Below, piece after piece: positions 26,750 through 52,773 of a stretch of 64,000 nt of DNA. The stretch spans positions 20,738,439 to 20,802,438 of the forward strand of contig OZ025244.1 in the NCBI GenBank assembly GCA_964019155.1, read 5' to 3'. Below the pieces are notes generated by a model, which was not told the origin of the DNA, ran no database searches, and saw nothing but the letters and a program-made list of their open reading frames with translations. Numbering within the stretch: the first letter of the stretch is position 1; every line of letters starts with the position of its first letter. Made by a program: the position numbers and the translations under genes. The stretch is from Osedax fenrisi. Its lineage: Eukaryota; Annelida; Polychaeta; Sabellida; Siboglinidae.

Positions 26750-26791
26750 CCAATCAGAATCAAGAACGCTTAACGACCCGCGCCTGGCAAC
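26750..26791 (+). promoter_or_regulatory. CFAP20 promoter: CCAAT box and degenerate X-box
   Basis: CCAAT at 26750-26754 and CGCGCCTGGCAAC at 26779-26791, about 100 bases before the ATG. The right half GGCAAC is a perfect RFX half-site. The left half matches GTNRCC only at its last four positions. The 26.58-26.86 kb region has raised GC. RFX control of ciliary genes is established, but use of this site is inference. Confidence 0.45.
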
Positions 26792-26888
26792 TGGATAGGC
26801 CATTTTATACACAGTCCGACGCGTGTATTCATTTTAAATATAAACAGTAAAGCGATAGTATCTCAATTGTGTATGATTTAAAAACATC

Positions 26889-26972
26889 ATGTTCAAGAAT
26901 ACATTTCAGAGTGGATTTCTGTCTATTTTATATAGCATAGGTTCGAAACCATTACAGATTTGGGACAAGAGA
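26889..26972 (+). CDS. CFAP20: CFAP20 exon 1
   Basis: ATG through the Asp-Lys-Arg codons; the donor is GTTAGT in phase 0. The junction position is fixed by the conserved sequence. Confidence 0.97.
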
Positions 26973-28186
26973 GTTAGTCATATTATGATTCTATTTGATG
27001 CTGTTTATTTATAATTACTAAATTAATATTCTCAGAATATTAATATTAAAATTCTGCTATTAAATTTAAATAATCATATATAAATATTACTATATCAATA
27101 TATAATTAAATAATTTATTTCAATAATAAGAATTGAGATATATATATATTACATTTAATTGTTATAATTAACGTTATAAATATATTTTGTTAATCACATT
27201 TTAAGTTCGACATTTAAAATAAATATTGAATTATCAATTTAATACGTTATTAAATACCATAACTAGCTATATAAAATATATACATATATAATAAATACAT
27301 AATACACATATGTATCAACGATATATATTAATTATATATAAATATGTATCATAAATTGATTGAAAAATATATTGTAATATTATTTATGTTGTTTTTGTTA
27401 TTTATATAATTATTATTATTGTGTTGTTAAATATCTATTTTATAAATAGTATATTTAGTATGGTATATTATGTACTTTATTATATTAATTTATATATACA
27501 ATATTTATTTGGTTTATTATACATTATACTATTATATTTAATTATTAATCTTTAATTAAAATTTATTTAAATATTAAATATAAAATATAATATATTGGTT
27601 TTGGGTAACTTAAGGCAATTTCAAATTGAATTTGTAATAGTTTACACGGTGTAACTTAACCTAATATGCATACATTAGTATTTAAGTCTCATAATCGTAT
27701 TAATCATAACTACATATACTATATACATATGCTACATAGTATGTATATTTCTTTTAGTATATATATATTATTATAATAATTATATAATATAATATTAAAT
27801 ATACAATATATGTATACATTTTAATGTTATATTAAATGACTATTATAAATGTAGATAAATATAAGTAAATTAAATAATATAGCTTTAATAATATAATAAG
27901 TATAAATAATATTTATATATATTTATTAAATATATTATATATGTATTTATATTATAATACACATATATATTTTTAGATATCTCGCTCAATTATGAGATAA
28001 AGATATTGTTAAAATAAATTATTTTGTTGTGATATCCATTGAGTGATTTTGTTATATTTAAACTCAATAAATGTATTATTATTATGAAGATGATATATAT
28101 TTAGTAGGCACCAAAACAAATTTAAAACACTCACAAATGAACACAATAAATTAGAAAAACAAAAAAATAACATATAACCGAACAAT

Positions 28187-28238
<52 letters not shown>

Positions 28239-30672
28239 CAGATGAGAATCTGCGATGATTTTATTGTTGCAGATTACCTTTTCATTATGTCGTTCGATTC
28301 ACCGTTGTAGATATTACAGTGTAAACACTCCCTAATCGCAGTTGTTTATTACTTTTGATCTATTCAAAATGTTTCCTAAAGTTAACAGTGCCTCCTTTTA
28401 ATAATTATAATGATTATATATAACTATACATAAAACTATAAATAGTTTAAACTACTGTAAATATTTATTTATAATTCTAATAATTTTGTTATGAAATTAC
28501 CAATTAATATAGTTGTAATGTAAAGTTTACATAAAGTTTATTGATATAAATAACACATACCTCAAATAAATATGAATTCACATAATATATATATATCTAG
28601 TTAAATGTGAATATGTATATATGTAGATAATATCGAACTTCTATTCATATCATATAAATCATGTAAAATTTATCGTTAATAATAATATTACATATGCAAT
28701 TTTGGATATTTATTTGTAAATCTTATCAAATTTAGTTTATATTTATATATATATAATTTATTTTCTCATGTAATAACATTTTAAATAACATTCACTCGGA
28801 ACAGGTGAGAAATGGGCACATTAAGAGAATCACGGATAATGATATCCAGTCCTTGGTATTGGAAATTATCGGTACCAATGTCAGGTAATGAAACAGCTTA
28901 TTAATATTTTTAGAGTAAATTAATAAAGCTTAAACTAAAACTATTTAGATAAATTCATAATGCTTTAAATCAAATTTTAAATATCAATAATACAAATGAA
29001 TATTTAATAATTACATAGATTCATTTTATTAATTATATTTATAATACATATTTGTTTACAGTACTACGTTTATAACATGTCCCGCTGAAGCTAAGAAAAC
29101 ACTAGGAATTAAATTACCATTTTTAGTCATGATTATCAAAAATATGAAGAAATATTTCACTTTTGAAGTGCAGGTAATGGCAATATTTTATTCAATAAGC
29201 TCATATATATATATTATTTATATGATAAACATATGATATTTTATATATAATAATAATTTATTAAAAGTATTTTTTTATAATGGTTTACTATATATAAATA
29301 ATAATAATACAATATCTTTTTACTTTTAAATGATTTCAAATTATTGATGTTGATGTTTCTTTTTTGTCATCTTCAATTTGTCACCCAATAATATATATAT
29401 ATATATATATATATAGTTGATTAATTCGATATTTAAATAAAAGCCGATACGTCGATCCATTAACATCATTAATAGTTTATTTCTATAATATTTATTTATA
29501 AGACGAAACTGAGAACAAATGTACTCTTAATTTGAAGCCGTTATAAAGTAACGATAGCGACTCAATGCAATATACGGAACCTAATTCCAATTTAACACTC
29601 GCTAAATAAGTGCAACCATGTGTCAAGTGTACGCACCCTTCCGATACTAACGATAATGAAGATATACTGAGGGTAATACCGATAATAATAGTAACTATTA
29701 CACTAATTGTTTAGGCGCTTCCGTTATTTTTTATTTACGTAAATATTTCGAGCGCGCGTACTTCAAATATAATATAATTATTTCGCGAATGGCAATCTCT
29801 TTAGTTTTTACTTTATAATTGTAATCGTAATAGTGCATTTAAACACTCATATATATATATATAAATCACAAAATAATTAGAAACCGTTCATCACTACTAC
29901 GAATACCCCCGCTACAGGTACTGGACGACAAGAACGTTCGCAGAAGATTCCGGGCCTCAAACTACCAGTCGACGACGCGAGTGAAACCGTTCATCTGCAC
30001 GATGCCGATGCGATTGGATGACGGCTGGAATCAGATTCAGTTCAACCTCAGCGACTTCACTAGGAGGGCCTACGGTACCAACTACATCGAAACTCTACGC
30101 GTACAGGTTTACTTCGATCGCAATACAGATGGACGCGCGTAATATAATCGGTATAAACATATATATATATATATATCTTCAATATATATCATTTTCGATG
30201 CATGTTGATTAGGTATATCACACAAGAACAAATTCACATATAATTATACCATAAAATGATATGTTCAATTTTGTTTCTATTTCATTAAAACATTTATGAT
30301 ATTTAAATCAGAAATCAGTCTATTGCTTGCTTGAATTGCTTGAATTGCTTGAGAATTGTGTCTACAAGCGATACGTACATTCTAAACACAAATTAAGAAA
30401 TATCTAATTTGTAATTTGATAATTTATTGAATATATTTAAATAAATAAATATAATATATATATTGCGACGTAACATTACCCTTGATTTATAACACTTCCC
30501 CTATACGTTCAACATTACGTACGCTTTATAATAATAACACCCCCGTCTCCCCTAGATCCACGCTAACTGCAGGATACGTCGCGTCTACTTCTCGGATCGT
30601 CTTTACTCTGAAGACGAACTGCCCGCAGAGTTTAAACTCTACCTGCCCATCCAGAAGGACAAGAAGGCATAG
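26889..30672 (+). CDS. CFAP20: Cilia- and flagella-associated protein 20 (BUG22 homologue)
   Basis: Complete five-exon gene: 26889-26972, 28805-28884, 29062-29173, 29918-30106 and 30556-30672 (stop TAG). The exons sum to 582 bases, giving 193 residues, the same length as human CFAP20. The protein is nearly identical to the known family from the start (MFKNTFQSGFLSILYSIGSK) to the C-terminal KLYLP segment. The last few residues (IQKDKKA) diverge. CFAP20 is an inner-junction protein of axonemal doublet microtubules that helps tie the B-tubule to the A-tubule and supports ciliary waveform; it is also found at centrioles and basal bodies. Homology fixes every splice junction. Two of the four donors have T at +3 (GTTAGT, GTTTAC) and two have A (GTAATG twice). 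A poly(A) signal follows at 30835. Confidence 0.98.
28193..28233. repeat. (AT)n microsatellite in CFAP20 intron 1
   Basis: About 40 bases of alternating AT inside the 1.8-kb first intron, which otherwise shows no coding signal. Confidence 0.9.
28805..28884 (+). CDS. CFAP20: CFAP20 exon 2
   Basis: The acceptor is GGAACAG and the donor is AG|GTAATG (phase 2). It encodes VRNGHIKRITDNDIQSLVLE and following residues. Confidence 0.97.
29062..29173 (+). CDS. CFAP20: CFAP20 exon 3
   Basis: The acceptor is TTTACAG and the donor is CAG|GTAATG (phase 0). It encodes the KKTLGIKLPFLVMIIKN segment. Confidence 0.97.
29918..30106 (+). CDS. CFAP20: CFAP20 exon 4
   Basis: The acceptor is GCTACAG and the donor is CAG|GTTTAC (phase 0). 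It encodes the invariant core including FRASNYQSTTRVKPFICTMP. Confidence 0.98.
30556..30672 (+). CDS. CFAP20: CFAP20 exon 5
   Basis: The acceptor is CCCCTAG. The exon runs from IHANCRIRRVYFSDRLYSED to the stop TAG at 30670-30672. Confidence 0.97.
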   Translation: MHANCRIRRVYFSDRLYSEDELPAEFKLYLPIQKDKKA

Positions 30673-30834
30673 GCCCCATATAGTAGGCCCCCAATTGTCC
30701 CCTATCTCCTCGTGTATCTGTTTAGAGGTCGTCAACCTATTCTATTCACGCGATTTTATGAAATGAGATTTATCGCATTTCGAGCGCGCTCGTTTCGACG
30801 ATGGTGGCGACATTTTCTATAATCTTTGGCCGGC

Positions 30835-30840
30835 AATAAA
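30835..30840 (+). terminator. CFAP20: CFAP20 poly(A) signal
   Basis: AATAAA 163 bases after the stop codon, at the end of a higher-GC 3' untranslated region. Confidence 0.7.
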
Positions 30841-32350
30841 TACGACGATACGATCAAGCGTATGTGTTACTACTTACTAGGTGTCTACGTCTACTTTAAG
30901 CGTCCTATAGCATGAGTCATCGTTGTCGTCGTCGTCGTAAACAATCGGCTTAGTCGCAACCATCTCCTTCATAACACACGTTTCATTTATTGTACTGTAC
31001 TTACGTGGTCAATATATTTAATATTCTTTAAGACAAACACTTTACCTTTATTATTTATGATATAAACACAACATTAATCTACTACGAGAGATTTCTATTT
31101 GTTAACTATAAATTACTTGTTAGGATGATATGTCACGCGCATAAAAAGAGATCAACTTTTTTACATCAATTTATCCAAATATTAGATTAAATATTAAAAA
31201 TCCATATATGTATTATTAATAAAATTTTGGTTTCTAATTTCCAAATTTAATATGTCATTTATGTATATTAAATTTTATATATATTATTGATTAACTATAA
31301 TATTTCATGATTTATTACACATTATATTTTAAATATATTAGATAAATTATAAATTATACAATATTATAAAATTATTCTACTATATATTTTTTATAAATAA
31401 TAATACTTGTAGATTTACCATATATATATTTTATTCTTCATAAAATATATACATAATATTTAATTCAGAATAACTACATTTTTATAAGTAAACAAAATTT
31501 TAAATATTATTTAGAATAATTTTCTATGCATATTAAATTAGAATGCGATTATAAATAGTGAACAAATAGGTTTAATATTATTATACTAGCGGTTATAGTA
31601 TATCAGAATACTAATTGTAGATCTACCTTTATACTACAAATATAAGTATATAAATTAATAATGCATTTTTATTTTTTTTTATTTATTATACTAAATTGTA
31701 ACATTAAATTAAGAACAAAATATTTATTTACATACAATATTTCACATTTTAAATATAAAAATTAGTAGTTATAAAATATGTATATATCATTTCTAATACT
31801 ATACAAATACTAGAAGGTTATTTAAATAATAAAATAATGTGTTTTAGTATAAATTATTTAACATTAGAAATATGATTCCATAAAAATGAAATATATTTTC
31901 ATTAAAATTAAAATATAGCATCTATATTATATAATGATGAATACAAAAATTTGTAATTTAACAATTAAATATATAATTTAATTTATTTTTAATATTTATT
32001 TATATTATATAAAATATTTTTAATATCTTTTAAATATCTCTTGAACAATTTATTGTTCAATAATAATTCTACTTAATGATCATATTAATTATGCTTCTCT
32101 GAAAACCCATTATTTTCAGGAGGATAGAATTTTTAAAAACAATATCAAGTATTATATAAATGTAAATATATCCCATATAGTTTTATAATTTAATATAAAC
32201 ATTATAATTTTTATAAATACATATATTTATTATTTAATATAATACTTTTTTCTACAAAATCCTATAAAATGTATTTGTGGTAATCGTTTATATGTATTTT
32301 ACGTCGAAAATAAAAATATCTAAAAAAATGCGAAAATAATGAAATTGGTG
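30841..32350. other. Intergenic AT-rich sequence between two convergent genes
   Basis: After a short GC-rich patch containing GTCGTCGTCGTCGT (near 30925) the sequence is AT-rich with no coding signal. Confidence 0.5.
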
Positions 32351-32352
32351 TT

Positions 32353-32358
32353 TTTATT
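32353..32358 (-). terminator. Poly(A) signal of the adaptor-like gene
   Basis: TTTATT on the plus strand (AATAAA on the minus strand), about 530 bases beyond the stop codon at 32891. The intervening higher-GC 32.4-32.9 kb is the likely 3' untranslated region. Confidence 0.45.
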
Positions 32359-32890
32359 AATAAATATTAATGATAAAACATGATACTACAATAATACTCG
32401 AGCTAGCGTGTGTATAGCAGTAGATTGAAGAGTAATAGTAGTCGTAGTCTTTAGGTATATATAACAATCTCAACCGACGAGAGTGATAATGATATGAATC
32501 TTACGGGTAAATGAAACAATAACAATAGACTTCATGCATAGCTATTGAAGGCCACAATGCTGTATATCGTGTGTGTGTGTGTGTACAGGAAGTGAGTATG
32601 TATTCGTAACGAGTGAGAGTTATGTAAATAAAGTGTACATATAAAGGTTGTAAATATCCTAGTCGTATAAGTAACATGTACGTGTGGGTATGTGTAAATA
32701 GAATTGTGGTCCGGCATTATAGTGATAGGCAATACGGTAGTGAACGGTGTATGTTGTGTATGCAACATAAACGACGACGACAACAACACAAGGAGGAGGG
32801 AGAAAAGAATGCCCTATAATGATAGCCAATGATATGATGATCGATGTAGACGACTGAATTCTATAGTCATTGTGGTGGTGGTGGTGGTGG

Positions 32891-44970
<12,080 letters not shown>

Positions 44971-46299
44971 GATCGAGATAAAACCATTAGAAAAATAAAT
45001 ATTTAAGTTTGGGTATTTTCGATTATATCAGTTAATTATTTCTAAATTAATATTAAATTAAATACATAATTTTAGGATATAAATATTAGTAAGAGATATA
45101 ATGATAAGAAATCAATTTAATTTTATTATTATATCTATTACATTAGTAAAATAATTAAATGATTCACCACAAAATTATATTTTTTAAAATATATTATCGT
45201 ATAATATATGATATAGACTCTATATAGAGTACTAAACAAAATGTAATATTATAAAAATTATATAAAATAGTACTTTACAATTACCTATATGACTAGGATA
45301 CCAAGTAGGTAAATTAATATTGTATTATAATCTAATTATTTAAATATTATCTAATATATAAAGAATTTACAATAAAACCAACAAACCATAATGTTTTAAT
45401 AGATACATAACATTTTGTAAATTAAAATATAAAACTTTTAAATAGGCAATAAGTTATAGAATAACACATTAATATTTTTTTATAAATCAATTAATAAAGA
45501 TGATTTATTATGTATATTAATTATAGTAAATTACTTTTTGCGAGAATTATAAGTTAAATGTTAATATTATTGATTCAAAATATACTGTGGTAATATTATT
45601 ATTTACGTTTACGTTTATATATTTATATAAATTTTATAAATTGAATTACCAAAATGAAAATTTATCAAATAAAATGGGGATAAAAACTATAATTTAAGTA
45701 AATTTAAATAATTTCGAAAACATTTATCAAATTATATTATAACATTTTGTAATGGTAATATAGTTAATTCAAATCATTGTATAACTACTTTAATATAAAA
45801 TTATTAACATATTTAAAAGTTTGATAAACTTATATTTGTATTATTATATTTAAGACACGCCCACATAGAGTAAATAGAGATCTTTGTAAATTAAACAATA
45901 ACAATAAGATTTAAAAAAAATATGTTTAGAATTGTTGTCAAATTATATTTTTAAATATTATATTTAGTATTATTATAATACTTATTATAATAATTATACC
46001 GGTTTTATATAGTATTGTTGACAAATTCAGTACTAAATACATATATTAATATTTTACGGTAACATTTAAATCTATAAGTATATTTTTTTCAATCTAAAGT
46101 AAACACAATTAGTAGACATTCTAATGATTCTAGGAATGATTCTTATAAAAGTTATATTATAATTATTATAATAATAATTATTATTATAATAATTATAATA
46201 ATTATAATAATAATTATAACTTATAATAAATCAACCTGATCCTTATCATAAGGCCTATAATAAGCTTTATGATATACAATATACATTTGATATATGTAT

Positions 46300-46374
<75 letters not shown>

Positions 46375-46480
46375 GATATATCATATATTATATATCATAT
46401 ATTATACGATATACGAACTGATACGGGAGACCTGGTACCAATGAAGTTTATATTGATTATATGAAATATTGATATTGTGA
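44971..46480. other. AT-rich intergenic sequence
   Basis: No coding signal. Contains AATTATTATAATA-type palindromes at about 46150-46220 and a long (AT)n run at about 46309-46369. Confidence 0.5.
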
Positions 46481-46483
46481 GTA

Positions 46484-46560
46484 GGGGAGAGTACTCGAAT
46501 ACTGACACCCTAACAATAAATCACCATCACTTTATTATTTCTCAATTAAATATTTCCAAA
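46484..46560 (+). mobile_element. Left end of a GGGGA-type MITE
   Basis: TAGGGGAGAGTACTCGAATA and CTGACACCCTAACAATAAAT closely match the left end of the element at 62252-63155. No matching right end is seen, so the copy is partial. Confidence 0.55.
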
Positions 46561-46689
46561 TTTTATATATAAGTATTAAGTAGATATATGGGGGTCTTAA
46601 TGGGGTGTGGATAGTTTGGTAGATAAAAAAGTTGGGGCTTCTTTTTTACTCATAAAATGCTAAGAAGTTAATTTCACATCCAAGTCCTA

Positions 46690-49600
46690 CATACCTTCAC
46701 GTGGTAGACCCTGTTTATACTAACGGAGGAGGGCGAACGGCCTTCGGCGAACGCGTCTTGTTCAGCGCGTCAAATCTGACAGCAAAGTCCTGCTACTGAC
46801 TTGTAGTTGACTCGGGAGAGCCAAAGTCTATGGGAATAAGCCCAAACAGAAAATTCAACTTGATCTGTTGTAAGAGGTCGATTGTCCTGAGCAGCAGCAG
46901 TACACTTATTGGAGGTAGCGGAAGAACCAATTCTTGGTCAACGACAATTTCATACTAAACCCGAGGCATTGTGGAAAACCCATACATGGCTAGGACACTG
47001 CGTTAGAGCAGGCAACGGGAAACCACTCTAGTAAAATCCCAAGAAAGCAAACATGACAGACACAAACATACATATCACAATAAGGTCGAAGAATGAGACT
47101 CCCAGGTTGGACGGCTTTAATGTAATTACTACTGGGGAAGGGTACTCCATTGTCACAAGTAAGTGAAACGCGGATGACGGAAATGTTTTAAAGCCGAAAG
47201 GACGAACATCAACTGAAAATAGTGCAACTAAAAGGACAGAGGCAAGCCATAGAATAGCAAAAGAAAGAATGATAGGTACATGGAACGGAATAACAATGAA
47301 TAATGGAAATTTGGAAGTTGTCAAGAGAGAAATGGCAAGGACTGGTGTTGATTTGCTAGGAATAAGTGAGATGAAATGGGCAGGAATGGGATATTTTACA
47401 TCAGATGAATATGAAATCTACTACTCTGGACAGGAGACATTGAAGCGAAATTGAGTGGCATTTATATGTAATAATGAAATACGAAGATGTGTACTGGGCT
47501 TCAACCCAGTAGATGACATAATTGCCACAATACGTATACAGTCCAAGCCGATAAACATAACAGTAGTACAAATATATGCCCCAACATCCAGCGAAGAAGA
47601 AGAAGACAGTGATGCATTTTATGATAAAGTACAATCTGTATTGGACCAGATACCTAATGGCGATATTCTGTATATCATAGGTGACTGGAACGCCAAGGTT
47701 GGGAAGGAATTATCAATTGATATCACTGGTAACTTTGGTTTGGGCAAGAGGAATGAAAGAGGGGATCAACTTGTAGAATTATGTAGTAGAAACGATCTTA
47801 GAATAATGAATACATTCTTTAAGAAATACATTCTATACATTATTTACACCCACGAAGGCTATACACATGGATATCACCTGACAACTCTACCAGAAATCAA
47901 ATTGATTACATATTATGCAAATCGAGATGGAAAAGTAGCATAAAGCGAGTCAAAACTCTACCGGGAGCAGATTGTGGTACTGACCATAATCTGCTCATAG
48001 CCGATATCAAGGTCAAGCTCAAGCGAATAAAACGATCAATGCAAATTCAAATATACGATGTGGAAAAAATCGGACTTGACTACAATGTAGAAATAAAAAA
48101 CAGGTTTAACGCACTGCAAACAGAAGACAGAATACCAGAAGAACTATGGAATGATATTCGGACTATTCTAATAGATACAGCAAATAAAAAGGTCCCGAAA
48201 GTCAAAAGGAAGAAAGTCTCAAAGTGGCTTTCGGAAGAAGCTCTAAAAATTTCCAAAGAACGAAAGGATATGCGTAGCAAAGGAAAGTATGAAGAATATC
48301 GAAAGCTTAACGCAGCATTTCAGAAGAAAGCAAGACAAGATAAAGAGCAAAGTAGCAGAGAAAAATGCAGACAAATTGAAGAGTTAAATAAAATAGGTAA
48401 GACTAGAGACTTATTTAAAGAAATAAAAGAGATGACTGGCTCACGAAGCTCAAGAGGTTGTGCTATGAAATTAAGTAATGGAAAAGTGGTTTCTGAAGAA
48501 AAGGAAATAAAAAAGAGATGGCATCAATATACTGAAAATCTATATAGAAGAGATATTAATATGAATGATAATTTTAATGTACATTTATATGAAGATGAAC
48601 CTGATGTATTAGATATATAAGTAAATGAAGCAATACAGCACATATCTAATAGAAAAGCTCCAGGTTGTGATGGAATACCGATAGAGTTTCTAAAAGTAGG
48701 AGGAGATGAGGCAATTAGAGTCATGACAAATCTATGTAATAGCATATGGAAATTGAAGACATGGCCAAATGATTGGAAGAAGTCCATATATGTCCCTATT
48801 TACAAGAAAGGAGATAAAAAAGAATGTGGGAATTATCGAACTATTGCCTTAATCTCACATGCTAGCAAAATACTTCTGAGAGTTCTACAAAAAAGACTGG
48901 AGGCCTTACTTATCCCTGAACTACCTATCGAACAAGCCGGGTTCCGAAGAGGTAGAGGAACTAGAGACCACATATCAAACCTGAAATGCTGATGGAAAGA
49001 GCTAGGGATAATCAAAGAGAACTATTCATGTGTTTTATTGACTACAAGAAGGCATTTGATTGTGTAGACCATCAACGATTATAGAACACTCTCAAATGTA
49101 TGGGAGTACCTGCACATTTTATTGTCATGCTTAGTAACTTGTATACAAATCAGGATGCGATTATAAGGACAGAGTATGGAGAGACAGGCAACATACCGAT
49201 TGGTAAAGGAGTACGCCAGGATTGTATTCTATCTCCATTGCTATTCAACATCTATGCAGAAAAGATAATGCGAGAGGCTCTAGATAAGTGGGACAAAGGC
49301 ATTGGCATAGGTGGAAGGAAAGTATCAAACCTGAGATATGCGGATGACACCACATTGATAGCCGGTAATAGAGAGGACCGTATAGAACTTATAGAACAAG
49401 TCAAATCGTCGAGTGAGAAAGCTGGGTTATATCTAAATTTCAAAAAAACTAAGGTAATGGCAACAGGAAAACTAGATTCTATAATAGTTGATGGCGTAAA
49501 TATAGAAGTAGTTGACAGATTGGTGTTCCTGGGAGCCTTGATAACAAGTGACGGACAAATAATTATGGAATTACGCAGAAGAATTGCAATGGGAAAAAGT

Positions 49601-50111
49601 GCAATGGGGAGTCTGAGGAAAATTGTTAAAGATAGAGATTTAAGACTCGCCACTAAAGTAAAAATTGTACAAACACTTATTTTCCCGATTATTCTATACG
49701 GTGCAGAAACCTGGACTATAAAGAAGAAGGAAAGAGCAAAAATCGATGCTTTCGAAATGTGGTGTTGGAGAAACCTGCTTGGAGTGAGCTATATAGATAG
49801 GAAGACAAATATAGAAATCATTGCCAGCATAAAACCCAAAAGAACGCTAGAGGCAGAAATTGTCAAACTTGCCTTATCATACTTCGGACACGTGGTGAGA
49901 GCGGACTCGATGGAGCTACAGCTGATGCTAGGAAAGATGGATGGTCAACGGCGAAGGGGTAGGCAACACATAACGTGGCTGAACAATGTGCAGAATTATA
50001 TAGCCAACGACAACATCATGAAGATACTAGCAGAAGCCAGAAATAGAGTGATATGGAGAGGAACTGTCATGTACGTCGCCATGGGTCGGTTACGACTCGA
50101 CGGCACAAGGT
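46690..50111 (+). pseudogene. LINE A: RTE-like non-LTR retrotransposon with APE and RT
   Basis: A long and only lightly broken copy. A GC-richer 5' region (46690-47260) precedes an apurinic endonuclease domain (IGTWNG, LLGISEMKW, YAPTSS, IIGDWNAKVG, DHNLLIADIKV; 47269-48035). A linker rich in Lys/Glu follows, then the RT domain (KAPGCDGIPIEFLK, NYRTIALISH, GVRQDCILSPLLFNIYAE, LRYADDTTLIAG; 48620-49400) and a C-terminal region with FGHVVRADS and RRRGRQHITWL motifs to 50113. In-frame stops at 47452 and 48618, frameshifts near 47.83 and 48.99-49.09 kb. It codes for replication by target-primed reverse transcription, now inactive. Clade assignment is from remembered motif style. Confidence 0.85.
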
Positions 50112-50525
50112 AACAAGAAACGATCAACGCAATAATTATACTATATACAAACACTCGCGCAATGGTCAGATCACCAGATGGAGATACCCCTTTCTTCGAT
50201 ATTACCACAGGAGTTCTGCAAGGAGATACCTTAGCACCATATCTATTTATTATCTGTTTAGACTACATAATTAGAACATCGATTGATAATAACTCACAAT
50301 ATGGATTAACTCTCACAGAAAGAAAGAGCTCAAGATACCCCGCATGCACTATAACAGATGTAGACTATATTTGATAGGCATATATGCAGATGATATTGCA
50401 ATCACCACCAATAACGTAAAAGAAGCCAATATCTTACTAAATAGTCTAGAAAAAACTGCAAAAGAAATCGGACTTCACATTAATGTCGCTAAAACAGAAT
50501 ACATGGCATACAACCAGAATTCAAC
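50112..50525 (+). pseudogene. LINE B, left part of interrupted RT
   Basis: RT fragment with GVLQGDTLAPYLFIICLDY, then an ADD motif (YADDIAITTNNVKEA) after a frameshift near 50.37 kb. It is truncated at its 5' end next to LINE A. It is cut at 50525 by the insertion of LINE C. Confidence 0.8.
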
Positions 50526-52763
50526 TTACTTTTACTTTTACTTTTACTCCCTTGACTCTTGAATCGTAGGGGGAATTATCAGACAAGTATCAACAACAAA
50601 TTTCTTCCATTTTTCGCGATCTTCCGTCATCCGTGTTAGTTCGCTAGTTCTTCTAGCTGTCCATTTACTTATGTTGTGCATCCAATTATTTCGTGGCCGG
50701 CCTTTTTTCCTCTTGCCTTCTACTATTCCTTGTAGAATGGTTTTGGCCAGTCCATCATGTCGACAAATATGACCATAATACTTTAGCTTTCTTCGTTTTA
50801 TAGTGCTTAAGAGTGGTTCATATTTGCCTATTAGATTTATCATTTTTTCATGGATATAGTCATTTGTTTTTCTCTGGCGATATGTAATACACAGTAATCT
50901 TCTATGCGATTTATTTTGGAATGCTTGTATCCTTTTTTCCTCTTTTTCCATTAAGGTCCAAGTTTCGCAGCCGTAGAGAAGTATTGATAATATAAGTGAT
51001 TTATAGAGGTTGTATTTTACATGGAATGCAATTTTTTTGCTTTGCCATATTGTTCCAAGTTTTACCATTGCTGAGGTTGCTGTTGCTAATCGTATTCGTA
51101 ATTCGTTATCTGATGATCCATCTGATTTCAACGTCGATCCAAGATACTTAAATGTTTTGACATTATCGAGTAGGGTTCCGTCCATCATTATTTTTGCACT
51201 TTCGTTTTTACTATTTACCATTGTCTTGCTTTTCTCTTTGCTTACTTCCATCCCATAATCTTTAGAAGCTTCAGAAAGTCTATTAGTAAGCTCTTGTAAT
51301 TCGTAATGGTTCCAGCGATTAGATCGATATCGTCAGCAAATCTAAGGTTATTTATAATCCTACCACCAACATATATAGTTGACTTGTGGTTATGGAGTGT
51401 TTTCTGCATGATTTGTTCTAATAAAATATTGAATAACACTGGGGATAACAGACAACCCTGTCTTACTCCAACTGTAGTGTGGAAGAAGTCTCCTGTCTTG
51501 TTATTTAGTATTACAGCACTATTCGAATTTTCATATAGCGATTGAATTATTCTTATAATTTCATGAGATATGCCAAAATGGCACATGACACTCCATAGCC
51601 CATTATGCCATACTCTATCAAAGGCTTTTTTGAAGTCAATATAGTTATGGTACACATTTTTCTCAATTTCGATGTGCTTCTCCATTATTATTCTACTGTT
51701 AAGAATTTGTTCAATAGTGCTTCTTGATTTTCTGAACCCTGCTTGCTCTTCAGCTAATATTTGTTCAGCTTGCGGTATTAGTATATTTAATATTATTCTT
51801 AACAGAATTTTGCTCGGATGTGGTATTAGGCTTATTGTTCGGTAATGTGAGCATTTCTTTGTGTCACCTTTTTTCGGAATAGGAATTATTAATGATTTTG
51901 TCCATTGATCTGGCCATATTTTGACATATCTCTGTATATATTTTGATTATACTTTCTCCTCCATGCTTTATTAGTTCAGCTGAAATGTTGTCATTTCCTG
52001 GGGTTTTATCATTTTTTAGCATATTAATTGCATTTTCAACTTCTGATTTTAGTATTGGCAGTGTTTCTTCGATGTCAGTGTTATTTTGATTACGATTAGT
52101 TAATTTGTTAATATTTGGTTTAATTGGGTAATTATACAGATTATTGCAATATTCTGTCCATGTTTTTAATAATGATTCATTATCAGCAATACGTTTATTG
52201 TTTTGGTTTTCGTCTTCTATTATCATGGTTTTCCTTTTTATTGGATTTGTTAGGGTTTTTAAAATATGATATGCTCTTTTGGATCTACCTCTAGCCATAT
52301 ATTCGTTAATAGCATTACATTGTTCTTGTATCCAATTTTCTTTTGCATTTTTCATTTGTTTTCGGATTGACATATTTATTTCTCTATATTCCTCTTTTAT
52401 GTCTGAATTATTCTTTTTTAATGCATTTAAAACTCTTCTTTTATCTCACAAATCAAGTATATCGTTAGTGATCCATGGTTGTTTTTTTCTACGATATTTA
52501 CCTATTATTGTTTCCGCAGTAAGGTGTATCGCTTTTTCAATATTATAAACAATTTTGGTCACATTATTTTCATCCTTATTGATCTGTGATAAAACTAGTT
52601 CGAGTTTTTCTTTGTATTCGTTTGCAATTTGTGGGTTTCGTAGCTTTTCAAGGTCGTATCGGATTCTATTATTTCTTTCTTTTTTCTTAAGACATAGTTT
52701 CATTTTGATATTGCATAGAACTAAATCATGGTCGCTATTTATGGTAGCTCCAGGATATGTTCT
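50526..52763 (-). pseudogene. LINE C: 5'-truncated RTE-like LINE inserted into LINE B
   Basis: Minus-strand element flanked by a 10-base target duplication AGAATTCAAC (50516-50525 and 52764-52773). It has a short 3' tail of AGTAAA-like repeats. It begins inside the endonuclease C-terminus (SDHDLVLCNIKMKL near 52.7 kb). The RT domain follows (KTPGNDNISAELIKHG, IDFKKAFDRVWH, GVRQGCLLSPVLFNILLEQI, LRFADDIDLIAG), then the C-terminal part (FKYLGSTLKSDGSSDNE, LLYGCETWTL, YYGHICRHDG). There are frameshifts near 51.25 and 51.7-51.9 kb. Truncation at the 5' end is normal for LINE integration. Confidence 0.88.
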
Positions 52764-52773
52764 AGAATTCAAC

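Noticed and set aside
47028..47324. Antisense hydrophobic frames over LINE A, such as 47028-47324 and 49252-49653
   Set aside because: Reverse readings of the LINE coding strand. The plus strand has clear endonuclease and RT motifs.
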